Below are positions 40,076 through 48,585 of a stretch of DNA of 49,574 nt, piece after piece. Origin of the DNA: Pseudomonas asuensis. Lineage in GTDB: Bacteria > Pseudomonadota > Gammaproteobacteria > Pseudomonadales > Pseudomonadaceae. The notes beneath the pieces were generated by a model. That model made no database searches. It was not told the origin of the DNA and was given only the letters and a program-made list of their open reading frames with translations. The position numbers and the translations under genes were made by a program. Location of the stretch: assembly GCF_014646755.1 (NCBI RefSeq), contig NZ_BMNW01000016.1, forward strand, positions 1 to 49,574. The letters run 5' to 3'. Each line of letters begins with the position of its first letter. Within the stretch, counting starts at the first letter, position 1.

Positions 40076-40508
40076 TTAATATCTAAAAATGATTGTTTGG
40101 TTGAGGCAATGACGGCAAGAGTTAGCTACCGAGTCATTTGAAAGCGCAAAAACAGCTTCTTGCACTGCACTAACCGTCTAGGGCTTTGGAAGAAACACGG
40201 TTGGTTTAACCAAGCCAACCATGGCCGGAGCTTCATATCCAGATGTTAAAATGATACCGATATGCGGCCACTCCAGAGAGACTCGATTGGCGAGATCGAC
40301 ACCGCTCATTTTTCCTGGCATCCGAATATCAGAAAGCACCAAATCGATATGGGCTGAATGCTTTTGTAAAAGCATTCAGCCTACGTCGGCAAAGGTAGTG
40401 CTATAACGTTCAAGTTAAGCTCTTTCATTACCTCTGCCACAAGCATGCGCAAGTAGGCTTCGTCCTCAAGTACGAGTACTATTTTTTTCAGATTCGCTCT
40501 TTTTCTCA
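40076..40508 (-). pseudogene. Single-domain response regulator, decayed tandem copy
   Basis: The minus strand reads KKIVLVLEDEAYLRMLVAEVM, then a frame change and stop, then LLQKHSAHIDLVLSDIRMPG, IILTSGYEAP and FLPKP followed by TAG (40178-40180) where the paralogue has Trp (KPW). The tail TVSAVQEAVFALSND continues in frame to 40076. The order of motifs is that of the intact regulator at 39593-40057. It carries at least two lesions and is non-functional. Confidence 0.85.
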
Positions 40509-40673
40509 GTCACAGTGACATGAGTCAAAAAAAGGGGTGGCGTTCCTATGCTCAGATAGATTGCCTGAATAAGTAAGTGCGGTCCAACTATCTAGCGCTT
40601 ACGTCAAAGATCTGTAGAAGTTATTGAATCTTCTAGAGATTATTCAAACAGACTACTCTGTCTTCTAATAAGC

Positions 40674-40967
40674 CTAAGTCCCACTAATAGTTTCGCTCAA
40701 GATGCCTGGTGAATACCACTTTAGCTGCTCTAGCCTTATCTCCTGATGCTCACACAAAATATCGTTCAGTATGCGCTCTGGGATAGAAGTCATCTGAGCA
40801 AAGTTTACAGTTAACGTAACTGACGTTGCGCGCAGATGCCCTGTAACAGCCCAGTAGTTATTTGGATCTACCCTGTAACCATCAGGTTGCGTGACTGTTA
40901 TCGGCCAAAAGTGGCCATCCGTGAACCGCAACTCGTGGCGAAACCAACCAATATAGGGGTGCTGTTT
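40674..40967 (-). pseudogene. 3' fragment of an unknown gene (WPITVTQ family)
   Basis: The minus-strand frame reads KQHPYIGWFRHELRFTDGHFW, PITVTQPDGYRVDPNNYWAVTG and HLRATSVTLTVNF, then runs to a stop at 40674. The 5' side is cut off by the end of the NmrA-like gene (frame open but no ATG), so the gene is a fragment. Shorter relatives of the same sequence occur at 43924-44027 and, as tiny pieces, near 42447 and 47119. The protein family is not recognised. It may start at TTG 40931 as an 85-residue peptide. Confidence 0.55.
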
Positions 40968-40969
40968 TA

Positions 40970-41875
40970 TCAGAGCAAATGCTGCTTAATCCATTGCGAG
41001 ACGGTCATTGTATTGATCTTCTTTTTTGCATTGTAGCTATCGGCCTTTGGCCAAGCGACGCCTTTCCCTTCGGCGAATACTGCGCGGTATTTTCGGATTG
41101 AATCATCGGGCGCAGCAATCAAATCATCTCTAAGCATCGGCAACGGCCACTCTACACGTTCAACCTTGCGATTTAGAACCTGATCAATTGTATTTGCCAG
41201 CTCTCGGTAATTAAGAGTGTCTCCTGCAATGAAGACGACTTCGTTTGCCAACTCTGGTTCGCACAGTATGGCAGCCGTTAGGCGTCCGATATCTTCCGGC
41301 GTGGTGACGGTCACTGCTGTGTCCCAGCTACCAAGAGCATGAACAGTGTTGTGGCTGAGCTCCACAACGCCGAACGAAGGTTCGAATAGAAAGCTTGTAA
41401 ACATCCCGGTGGAGATGATCAGCCATTGCACTTTTGACTGAGCACGTAGCAATTGACGAACGTCTAATTGCTCATCAAACAAGTTTTGCGGGCTGCCGCG
41501 ACCGATCACGTCGTAATCCACACCGAACTGCCACGGTACAAATCGTTTCACCCTTGACTGTATTGCTGCTCGGGTTAGCTTTAGCTGTGTTCCTTTCCCA
41601 GCTGTAAATCCCAGACAACTGACCAGTGTGTCGAAACCACCGAACAACGCAGCGAGCTTATCCTCGGGGGCAGTTGCAGCATCGGCGAACGTCACCTTGA
41701 TGCCTAGTTTGTCGAGCGCATCAAGCATCTGTCGTTTTATTTCGAATGTGGCGTCGAGAGCTAACGGTCGTAGCATGACTGTCACATGCGTTGTTGGTAG
41801 GGCTGCCAGTTCGCGAAGAACGGCCATGCCGAGTTCGCCAGCGCCCAGAACAAGAATGTTGTCGGTCGGCTGCAT
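40970..41875 (-). CDS. NmrA/isoflavone-reductase-like NAD(P)-binding protein
   Basis: This 301-residue protein starts ILVLGAGELGMAVLRELAAL, with a Rossmann dinucleotide motif, and continues with TLVSCLGFTAGKG, VKRFVPWQFGVDYDVIGRGS and IISTGMFTSFLFEPSFGVV, typical of the NmrA/PCBER-like family. These act as atypical short-chain reductases or redox sensors. It is divergent from an HxlR-type regulator with an 88-bp gap, the usual arrangement for a redox-responsive pair. It appears intact. Confidence 0.87.
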   Translation of the reverse strand: MQPTDNILVLGAGELGMAVLRELAALPTTHVTVMLRPLALDATFEIKRQMLDALDKLGIKVTFADAATAPEDKLAALFGGFDTLVSCLGFTAGKGTQLKLTRAAIQSRVKRFVPWQFGVDYDVIGRGSPQNLFDEQLDVRQLLRAQSKVQWLIISTGMFTSFLFEPSFGVVELSHNTVHALGSWDTAVTVTTPEDIGRLTAAILCEPELANEVVFIAGDTLNYRELANTIDQVLNRKVERVEWPLPMLRDDLIAAPDDSIRKYRAVFAEGKGVAWPKADSYNAKKKINTMTVSQWIKQHLL

Positions 41876-41963
41876 CAGTTACTTCCAGTGAGTGATCAAT
41901 GATGATTGGTTAATCCTGTCACCATTCACTAACATTCAAAAGAAGGCACACGAGTGATACCGC

Positions 41964-42368
41964 ATGAACACAATGACTGAAGAGGCAGTGATCCGCCTAT
42001 CTCAAGCGGTCTGCGACACGCTCAGTGATGAGGACGATGGTCTCAAGCGAGAGGTATTGACCCACGCGGGCAATCGTTGGTCACTGGGGATTGTCCACAC
42101 ACTTGGAGTAGAGGGGAAGCTGAGACACGCCGAAATCGGTCGTCGGCTTGAAGGGGTTACACAGCGAATGCTTACCCGGAGCTTGCGTCAGCTTGAAAGA
42201 GACGGATTGATCAAACGTTTTGACCACAGCGAGGTGCCGCCGCGTGTCGATTACGAGCTGACCTCACTTGGTAGAAGTTTTCTGGCGCATATGGTGCCGC
42301 TATGGATGTGGCTTTTAGAGAATGCACAAGATTTTCGCGCAGCACGTGCTCGTTTTGATGAAGCGTAA
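41964..42368 (+). CDS. HxlR-family transcriptional regulator
   Basis: This 134-residue winged-helix protein has the HxlR core, NRWSLGIVHTLGVEGKLRHAEIGRRLEGVTQRMLTRSLRQLERDGLIKRF. The segment VPPRVDYELTSLG matches the family signature P-x-x-V-x-Y-x-L-T. An N-terminal Cys (AVCDTL) could be redox-sensitive. It is divergent from the NmrA-like reductase, which it probably controls. The start is ATG 41964, and ATG 41973 is an alternative. It appears intact. Confidence 0.9.
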   Translation: MNTMTEEAVIRLSQAVCDTLSDEDDGLKREVLTHAGNRWSLGIVHTLGVEGKLRHAEIGRRLEGVTQRMLTRSLRQLERDGLIKRFDHSEVPPRVDYELTSLGRSFLAHMVPLWMWLLENAQDFRAARARFDEA

Positions 42369-42468
42369 GGCAACGAAACAAGTGCGTGCGACAGGCAATG
42401 CGTTACTAAGGTTATTTGCTGCGCTCATTCGTGAGAGACAGCTTTCGGCCGATAGCTGCACTCAGTTG

Positions 42469-42500
42469 TGTAGTCGCTGAGGTATACCCCAGTGGCTACA
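42469..42500. repeat. Palindromic repeat centred on GGTATACC, copy 1
   Basis: TGTAGTCGCTGAGG and CCCAGTGGCTACA flank a TATA centre, forming a 32-bp imperfect palindrome. It follows a short piece (TTTCGGCCGATAGCTGCACTC) related to the WPI fragments. Similar palindromes lie at 43889-43920 and 47148-47171. Confidence 0.7.
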
Positions 42501-42636
42501 TAGAGCTCGGGCCAAGAAATGAGAAGTACCGAGGCTAGAGAATGGAAAGCTGACCTAAGCACAGATTGATGCTTCCAAAGGTCAGCTTAAAAAGCAGAGG
42601 CTAGCGAAAACAGAGAATTGATAACTCAGCTTGTAT

Positions 42637-43146
42637 TCAAACCTTACTTGATTGAGTACGAGGCTTCAGCAATTCTTCGAATAACAGGAACCCGGCTCCT
42701 GCCATGATGGCTATGTCAGCAATGTTAAAAACGCCTGTATGCAGCGAGCTTAGGTTAAGGACGAGATAATCCACTACATGACCGTTACGCAATAACCGGT
42801 CCAAAAGATTGGAGGCTCCTCCTAATGCAATAAAATAGACAGCTATCGCTTTAACTGGATTAGCTGTCCAGCGCAGCAATGCCCAGCTGATAGCGAAGAT
42901 CACGCCTACCGCTACTCCAAAGATAAATATCAGCTGCTTGATATCTTGATTGAAGCCAGCACCTAAGCTCAGGAAGGCCCCTGGGTTGAAACTCAAAACA
43001 ATATCAAGCCATGCGAAACTACCACCGAAGCGGAAGCTCTGTGATTGCAATGTTTCAAGGGCCAGGAGTTTTACCCATTGGTCCAATGCAACAAACATTA
43101 CACCTATGAAAATGGCGAATATGCGGTTTTTCCGAATCTGCAACAT
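42637..43146 (-). CDS. lspA: Lipoprotein signal peptidase (accessory copy)
   Basis: This 169-residue inner-membrane aspartyl peptidase has four hydrophobic helices. The catalytic Asp pair is in ASNLLDRLLRNGHVVDYL and GVFNIADIAIMAG, and the N-terminal block is FVALDQWVKLLAL. It cleaves signal peptides from prolipoproteins after diacylglyceryl transfer. Unlike housekeeping lspA it is not next to ileS, so it is probably a second copy, perhaps carried with mobile DNA. The start is ATG 43146. It appears intact. Confidence 0.88.
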   Translation of the reverse strand: MLQIRKNRIFAIFIGVMFVALDQWVKLLALETLQSQSFRFGGSFAWLDIVLSFNPGAFLSLGAGFNQDIKQLIFIFGVAVGVIFAISWALLRWTANPVKAIAVYFIALGGASNLLDRLLRNGHVVDYLVLNLSSLHTGVFNIADIAIMAGAGFLLFEELLKPRTQSSKV

Positions 43147-43300
43147 GTCAGTCCTTCAACGCAGGCAATAGCCACTTATAAAGGTCGGCAAGATAACGTA
43201 GCCCCAACAATACGTCCACGCCACCTGCCTAGAGCTTGGCTGCATCCCAGTAGGGTGTAGCAACTAAGGCATACCTCAATCACTACTTAGAAACTTACGC

Positions 43301-43822
43301 TCAGGGTAGTGTAGGCCTTAGCTCTAATACCATTGACTGACTCATGAGAAGAGAGTCTTTACGCAGAGGCTCCAGATCTCCATCCGGCAGGAAGCCAAAC
43401 GCCTTATACAAATGCATCGCTGGTGTGGCGTCTGCCATAACACCTAAACGGATACGGAGCGCTCCACACCTCTTTGCCCAGGCCAAGAGTTCATCGAGCA
43501 GAGCACGGCCTGCACCTAGCCCTCGTGAAGTAGGACTTACCCACATTTGAAAGATGTCAGCGGTGTCCGCTGATAACTTTCCCCAGGCCAGACCACAAAT
43601 CTTACTCCCATTCAGTGCAAACAGGGCATGGTCATGGTTAGAGGAAAAAGCTGAAATGATTCGGGCTTTCCAATTCTGATCTGCCCTTAGCGCCTCTTCT
43701 TCATAGGTGCTTGCGAAAGCGTCTGGAGAGTCGCGAAGTGCACACAGTCGCATATCCCGATAAAGCTGCCACTCGCCAGGTTTGATTGGCCGTACAGATA
43801 TCGCGTCATTTGCCATTTTCAT
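43301..43822 (-). CDS. GNAT-family N-acetyltransferase
   Basis: This 173-residue GNAT protein starts with AISVRPIKPGEWQLYRDMRLCAL. It has the core FQMWVSPTSRGLGAGRALLDELLAWA with the acetyl-CoA loop RGLGAG, and the conserved tail ATPAMHLYKAFGFLPDG. The acceptor is unknown. The pattern resembles antibiotic or amine acetyltransferases. A second in-frame ATG at 43816 is possible. It lies between lspA and the repeat-bordered nuclease region and appears intact. Confidence 0.88.
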   Translation of the reverse strand: MKMANDAISVRPIKPGEWQLYRDMRLCALRDSPDAFASTYEEEALRADQNWKARIISAFSSNHDHALFALNGSKICGLAWGKLSADTADIFQMWVSPTSRGLGAGRALLDELLAWAKRCGALRIRLGVMADATPAMHLYKAFGFLPDGDLEPLRKDSLLMSQSMVLELRPTLP

Positions 43823-43888
43823 TCACACCAATAATTGCTTACGACCCAGCCTGAGCAAAAGGTTACCAGAACAGCCTATAGAACAAGA

Positions 43889-43920
43889 TGTAGTCGCTGG
43901 GGTATACCTCAGCGACTACA
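43889..43920. repeat. Palindromic repeat centred on GGTATACC, copy 2
   Basis: TGTAGTCGCTG on each side of a GGGTATACCTC centre forms a nearly perfect 32-bp palindrome. In reverse orientation it is almost identical to copy 1. It lies just beyond the stop codon of the WPI fragment at 43924-44027. Confidence 0.75.
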
Positions 43921-43923
43921 CAC

Positions 43924-44027
43924 TTAGTTAACTGCATTCAACATAACGTTCGTTGCGCGTAGGCGTCCTGTCGCGGCCCAGTAGTTATTTGGAGCTGCCC
44001 TCGTGACCTGAGTGGCAGCTATCGGCC
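43924..44027 (-). pseudogene. Fragment of the WPI gene family interrupted by a MITE
   Basis: The minus strand reads PIAATQVTRAAPNNYWAATGRLRATNVMLNAVN and a TAA, aligned to PITVTQ...PNNYWAVTGHLRATSVTL of 40674-40967. The N-terminal part continues on the other side of the MITE: removing 44028-44205 and one GGCC joins IDRYW to PIAATQ in frame, as in the relative (GHFWPITVTQ). The gene was thus broken by the MITE insertion. Confidence 0.7.
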
Positions 44028-44217
44028 GATTCTGTTGAAAAAGTCCCGTAGCGACGCTCGCCTATGAAAGGAGGTGAGCGACATTGAAATCTGATTCGCT
44101 CAAAAGGTAGAGATGCATCGGATTTTACATAGCAACGCGAAAATCGAGTGCTTTTCGACCTGCTGACAACCCGTGTCCGTAAAAGTCGACTTTTTCAACA
44201 GGATCGGCCAATAGCGG
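44007..44217. repeat. Left 211-bp inverted-repeat arm
   Basis: By base-by-base reading this arm is the exact reverse complement of 46929-47139. Each arm holds a 178-bp MITE plus short flanks from the WPI gene family. The arms are 2.7 kb apart and enclose a LysR remnant and the nuclease/SEC-C gene. Homologous recombination between them would invert the enclosed segment. Confidence 0.9.
44028..44205. mobile_element. MITE, 178 bp, left copy
   Basis: The ends GATTCTGTTGAAAAAGTC and the complement of GATCCTGTTGAAAAAGTC match at 17 of 18 positions. It is flanked on both sides by GGCC, a 4-bp target duplication, confirmed because excision restores a related reading frame. There is no coding capacity. 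It must depend on a transposase in trans. The source IS is not in the window. Confidence 0.85.
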
Positions 44218-44450
44218 TCAATGCGGATTGCTCAGAGATGCCTCTAGCTAGTCGAGAAAGACACACGCGCGATGTGGCACCTGTTGGCGGTTGGAAGCAC
44301 AGCCGTGATGAATAGTTACTCGGGGTTGCTTCCTCCAGCTCCACCAGTCGTACGCTGTTCTCCTCAAGATCGTCATGTACATCCCAGTAGGTGAGCATTG
44401 CTAGCCCCAGCCCCTGTTTGCTCGCGGTGCGTCCTGTACCTCAGAATGGT
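44218..44450 (-). pseudogene. LysR-family C-terminal remnant
   Basis: The minus strand reads GLGLAMLTYWDVHDDLEENSVRLVELEEATPSN, matching the end of LysR substrate-binding domains (GLGIALLSYWDVxxDLxxGRLVEV). In shifted frames AVLPTANR and RACVFLD-LEASL follow. The DNA-binding half is absent and frames are broken. It ends at the inner edge of the left inverted arm. Confidence 0.6.
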
Positions 44451-44573
44451 CAGTTTCGCTTATTGTCGGACAGGTCCTCTGCAAAATCTTCAGCTAGCCT
44501 CACGAATCTAATGATTGGCTGCCGCATCGGCTTACCCTAGGTAAAGAGCGTCCACCGACACGAATCCTAAGTC

Positions 44574-46754
44574 ATGAACCTTGGAGTACCGGGAATGCAT
44601 TCCACGCAACGAAGCGAAGCCGAAGTTTTTGAGGAACTGAGAATTCTAACGGCCCAGCCTGGCTACGTTCATACTGTGGCCGGTATTTGTTACCGCGACA
44701 ACCTCGTATCGTTCCAAGGTGAGTACAAGGCTTCCGACCTTGAGCATCTATTTGACCGGAAAAGACTCAACCGCAATGAAGTGAGTACGCTGTTGGGGTT
44801 GATGATGCGTCAGCCTCTAGATCTAGCTGAGGTCGATGAAGCCACCCTTCGAAGTTATGCCTCTCGAACTGACGAGTTGTTGGGCGAGCTTCACGACGCC
44901 ATGACCGGCCTGACGATCGGTGAGCTGGTAACCCAGGCTCAGCAGGGCGCGGCTATGGACGATTTTTGGCAAGGCGCAATGATGAAGGAGCCGATTTTCT
45001 ATGGCACCGAGTCAGCATACAGCTTCCAGTACCGAGATTTTTTTGCGGAGAAATATGCCCCTGATGATGACTGGTTAGAAAGGGTCATGGGATTCAGCAG
45101 TACCCAGGCACTGCGAGTAGCGAGTGCGATGTGTTCGTTGATGGACGCGCGAGCAACCAATGGAGCGGGATCGCTCGGCGAAATCCAGGTAGGAGAGATA
45201 CCTACAGGCTCGGTGCTGGAGCTGTTTGAGTTTACTGCGCAGGAGATAGCCCAGCGTTCGGGTCAGGAGCTCGCTGTCGTTCAAGCAGTTTTCAAAGCGC
45301 TAATGTTCAGTGGTGACAATGGCCAATTTAAGGAGGTCGGAGACTTTAACCAGATCGCCGCAACCCCACTGCTGCCGACAGGGCGGGGCTCAGTATTGCT
45401 GTTCTCTCACTATTCGATCTACGAAGCGCTTTACGAGTCGCCTTTCTTCTGGATGAACCAAGATAAAGAATACAAGCAACAGGCATCGGACAATCGAGGT
45501 GCCTTCACCGAACAGTTCTCTCAGCGCCGCTTGGCATCCGTGTTTGGAAAAGCCAATGTCTACACCAATATCAATCTGTTTGAGGGAAAGCGGATTGTCG
45601 CCGAGGCGGACGTGTTGGTCATCTTCGGTGACCGGATCATCATCGTTCAGGCTAAAGCCAAAAAGCTAACCCTAGCTGCCCGCAAAGGTAGCGATGGGCA
45701 TATCAAGGCGGACTTCGCCGCTGCGATACAGAAGGCCTATGACCAAGGGGCTGAGTGTGCGGCTGCTATCAATTCTGGAAAATGCCGGCTCGAAGATGAT
45801 CGTGGCCAGGCTGTCGTGCTTCCAAAGCAGGTTAAGGAGATCTACCCGTTTTGCGTAGTGTCCGATCACTACCCTGCGTTAGCGTTTCAAGCCAGCCAGT
45901 ACCTGAAATACACCGCTGATGAGATCGTTCGCCCGCCCTTCGTGATGGACGTATTTCTGCTGGATGTACTCGCAGAGATGCTGGGCACACCGTTGCGCTT
46001 TCTGAGCTATGTCCGAATGCGCCTGGAGTCGGCACAAAAGCTGATGATGGGACACGAGCTCACCGCACTTGCCTACCATCTGCGATGCAACCTGTGGCTC
46101 GATGATGAATACAACATGGTAATGCTTGAGGACTCGATCGCAGCGGATTTAGATACCGCTATGGCTGCGCGGCGGGAAGGTCTTCCGGGCCAGCGAGTCC
46201 CTGAAGGCATCCTCACCAAGATGAAAGGGACGTACTACTAGCGATTGATTGAACAGATCGAGCGCCGGCCTGACTCTGCGGTTCTTGAGCTGGGGTTCAC
46301 TCTGCTATCTATGGGAGAGGAATCATGTAACATGGTTCACAAGGCCATCGAAGGCCTGACCGCCATGGCAAAGATGGATGGCAAACGCCATGACTTCGTG
46401 CTTGGAATGTCTGAGCCGGGGACTGGGATTTGCTTCCATTGCAATCCTACACCCAGCGAGGAGGCTATTAGATCTCTGCAGGTGCACTGCTCCAAACGAA
46501 AGTACGTTCAACGAGCGGCGGAGTGGTACGGAGTATCTGTGGGGCTCAAGGGCGAAATCCAATTCGGCATCACGCTCAGTTTCCCTTGGGGACGATCCTC
46601 TGAGATGGATGAGTTAACCAAAGGCATGAAGCCCTCTTCTTCATTCGGAAGGGCTATTAAGACAATGGAGCGAGCACTTGTTCTTAAGAAGTATGGACGC
46701 AACGAACCTTGCCCTTGCGGAAGCGGCATTAAGTACAAAAAGTGCTGTCTCTGA
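44574..46754 (+). pseudogene. PD-(D/E)XK-like nuclease with C-terminal SEC-C zinc motif, split by one TAG
   Basis: ATG 44574 (or 44595, after GGAG) opens a 555-codon frame ending at TAG 46239-46241. The same frame continues at once to 46754, so the ancestral protein had about 726 residues. Residues ~345-375 contain EADVLVIFGDRIIIVQAKAKK, a PD-(D/E)XK-like E-x-D...QxK core. The last ~20 residues are a SEC-C zinc motif (NEPCPCGSGIKYKKCC). Proteins of this type are uncharacterised and occur in accessory DNA. A DNA-processing or defence role is inference. The TAG follows two Tyr codons, and a TTG at 46245 could permit a separate 169-residue product. It is flanked by 211-bp inverted arms. Confidence 0.8.
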
Positions 46755-46928
46755 GGCCAGATGCTTGGAGCTTGGTAGCCGTATGACGCCTGGATGAAGG
46801 CCTGCTCGATACTCTCACACGCTGAATAGCTCTGGCTTTTCTAGATACCTTCCATTCTCATAAATAACATCGTTCGAACCTTTATTGGAGACTTGGTCGT
46901 CTCGAGATTCGTAGACATCCTTGGGCGT

Positions 46929-47139
46929 CCGCTATTGGCCGATCCTGTTGAAAAAGTCGACTTTTACGGACACGGGTTGTCAGCAGGTCGAAAAGCACTC
47001 GATTTTCGCGTTGCTATGTAAAATCCGATGCATCTCTACCTTTTGAGCGAATCAGATTTCAATGTCGCTCACCTCCTTTCATAGGCGAGCGTCGCTACGG
47101 GACTTTTTCAACAGAATCGGCCGATAGCTGCCACTCAGG
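46929..47139. repeat. Right 211-bp inverted-repeat arm
   Basis: This is the exact reverse complement of 44007-44217. It includes the right MITE, with CGCTATT-GGCC on the inner side and GGCC-GATAGCTGCC on the outer side. No divergence was found between the arms, so the duplication is recent or is maintained by gene conversion. Confidence 0.9.
46941..47118. mobile_element. MITE, 178 bp, right copy
   Basis: It is identical to the left copy in reverse orientation and flanked by the same GGCC duplication. Because flanking WPI-family DNA is shared as well, this copy arose by duplication or recombination of a larger segment rather than by an independent insertion. Confidence 0.85.
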
Positions 47140-47147
47140 GCTTTGTA

Positions 47148-47171
47148 GTCATTAGGGTATACCCTAATGAC
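47148..47171. repeat. Perfect 24-bp palindrome centred on GGGTATACCC, copy 3
   Basis: GTCATTAGGGTA is followed directly by its reverse complement. It has the same centre as the palindromes at 42469 and 43889 but different arms. It lies just outside the right inverted arm and 28 bp before the orphan hrp box. Confidence 0.75.
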
Positions 47172-47198
47172 AGGGCCAAAACCCCATGGCTGACTTCT

Positions 47199-47227
47199 GG
47201 AACCGCTCTGTCTAAGGACGCCACACA
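47199..47227 (+). promoter_or_regulatory. hrp box without an intact downstream gene
   Basis: GGAACC, 16 bp, then CCACACA is a full match to the HrpL promoter consensus GGAACC-N15/16-CCACNNA. It points right, into the antisense strand of the IS91 fragment and the effector gene. The gene it served is probably lost to IS91 insertion or rearrangement. By rough expectation one such match by chance in 50 kb has about a 5% probability. Confidence 0.7.
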
Positions 47228-47239
47228 CGAGAAAGAACA

Positions 47240-47577
47240 GCGGCCACAGCGTGTCGGGCAGCGTGAACACCAGGGAGTACCAGAGGCAGTCAGGCAAGCG
47301 GTTACTCTGGACGGCAATCCACTGATCGGTGGCCTTTTTGTCGCAGGACAGACCAGGCCCGGCAGTGGCACGCGTTGCACAGGTATTTGATATGCGAGCA
47401 ATGCTCATTGCCGCAGCTGTAGTGCTTGACGCCCAGGATCGAGGTGCCGCCGGTCAGCATTTTGCTCACCGACTCCACTTCGATCTCGCGCAGCCCGCCG
47501 GCCTCCAGCAAACCCGTCCAGCAGCCGTTGGCCGTGAACAGGTTTTTCAAGGGCCGGGGTTTGAAGCTAGCTGACAT
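47240..47577 (-). pseudogene. IS91-family transposase N-terminal fragment
   Basis: ATG 47577 (MSASFKPRPLKNLF) leads through TSILGVKHYSCGNEHC and HIKYLCNACHCRAWSV, the N-terminal zinc-ribbon Cys cluster of IS91 transposases. After a frameshift near 47345 it continues KKATDQWIAVQSNRLPDC and WYSLVFTLPDTLWPLFF, and is then cut at about 47240. The HUH catalytic region is missing. It starts only 21 bp beyond the stop of the candidate effector, in the same orientation. Confidence 0.83.
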
Positions 47578-47598
47578 GGAAACGTTGGGCAATAGGCG

Positions 47599-48528
47599 TT
47601 ATGCGTTTTCTGCGTTGGCCTTTCTGCCGGCTGCACGGGCTCGGCTCTGCCGGGTGGTCAGCGCGGCTCGTGAAATGGTCTGCCCCGGGTGCTCCGGGTC
47701 CGGCACCTGTTGCCGCTGACTCAGCGCGTTTCGTGAAATGGTCTGCCCCGGGTGCTCCGGGTCCGGCACGCGTGCGTTTCTGCCACGTGAGGATGAGGCA
47801 CCGGACTGTGACGAAGCAGGATACGGCTCGCTACGTGCCGTATGCGCGGGCCGGCTCCGGCTAGGCCCGGGCATGCCCGTCGAGGCGCCGGCCGAGCCGT
47901 CATGGGAAAAGAGCATGCTCGGGGTACTGACTGAGACACCTGAAGGCAGCGGTGCCCCCTCAAGATCTTGAGGGTTGCCCTGTATGACCAGGGCCCGGGT
48001 CAATTGCCCGCTTGAGTCTTGCGCGGCCAGAACCGAAGCTGGCGTCTGTGTCGCCATATGAGGGGGTTCGAAATGGGCCTGACAATAGACCTGCCCCATT
48101 GTAAGATCACGCTTAAGCTCACTAATGACTACTCTTTTCAAACCCAGGGATGGGTCAAGCGCGCAGCTGAGCATCATCCGTTCGGGGTACTGTCGAGGTA
48201 GATGCATGGATGCAAAGTAATCTTGTGCTCCGATAACGTAGGTATACACGCCATCGTTATCAGGTTTATCAGGTGAGTGTGCCAGTGGCTCTTTGGGCGT
48301 TTCGGAGCGGAGTGCGCTATGGAGGAGTTGGGCTTTGGTATCGGAAAGTCTTGTCATGAGACGCCCGATGTGGAAGGTAAGGTTACCAACCTGTACAGAA
48401 GCAGGTAAGGCGGCGATTGTAGGTTGAACTGACGTACCTACCTGTAGGGTTTCTGGCCTTGAGTGCTCACCGGAAGAAGGCAACACGGTGTGATGTGTTA
48501 CCCCAAAACCTGTGTGGATGGGATTCAT
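47599..48528 (-). CDS. Candidate type III effector with HrpL-dependent promoter and C-terminal tandem repeats
   Basis: This 309-residue protein of no family known to me starts MNPIHTGFGVTHHTVLPSSG, a Ser/Thr-rich start without early acidic residues, as in type III-secreted proteins. It has no signal peptide or membrane helix. Residues ~215-253 are Ser/Pro/Arg-rich, probably disordered. Two 21-residue repeats follow at 254-274 and 275-295, both beginning VPDPEHPGQTISR, then a basic tail with RARAAGRK. A 38-bp stretch is identical between the two repeat units. A full hrp box lies 57 bp upstream of the ATG. An IS91 fragment and an IS3 element flank it, an islet layout common for effectors. Effector status rests on promoter and composition, and secretion is untested. 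Confidence 0.75.
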   Translation of the reverse strand: MNPIHTGFGVTHHTVLPSSGEHSRPETLQVGTSVQPTIAALPASVQVGNLTFHIGRLMTRLSDTKAQLLHSALRSETPKEPLAHSPDKPDNDGVYTYVIGAQDYFASMHLPRQYPERMMLSCALDPSLGLKRVVISELKRDLTMGQVYCQAHFEPPHMATQTPASVLAAQDSSGQLTRALVIQGNPQDLEGAPLPSGVSVSTPSMLFSHDGSAGASTGMPGPSRSRPAHTARSEPYPASSQSGASSSRGRNARVPDPEHPGQTISRNALSQRQQVPDPEHPGQTISRAALTTRQSRARAAGRKANAENA

Positions 48529-48585
48529 TGCTGATTAGCCTATGCCTAAAAAATAATAGGCCGAGATAAACAGCCTGGAGGCCAG

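Noticed and set aside
42685-42700. GGAACC in the lspA gene as a hrp box
   Set aside because: No CCACNNA at 15-16 bp, and it lies within coding sequence. Other GGAACC sites in coding DNA (for example near 19270 and 20388) fail in the same way.
44574-46754. Genetic code change with TAG read as an amino acid
   Set aside because: Several intact genes in the window end in TAG at the normal family length, so TAG still works as a stop.
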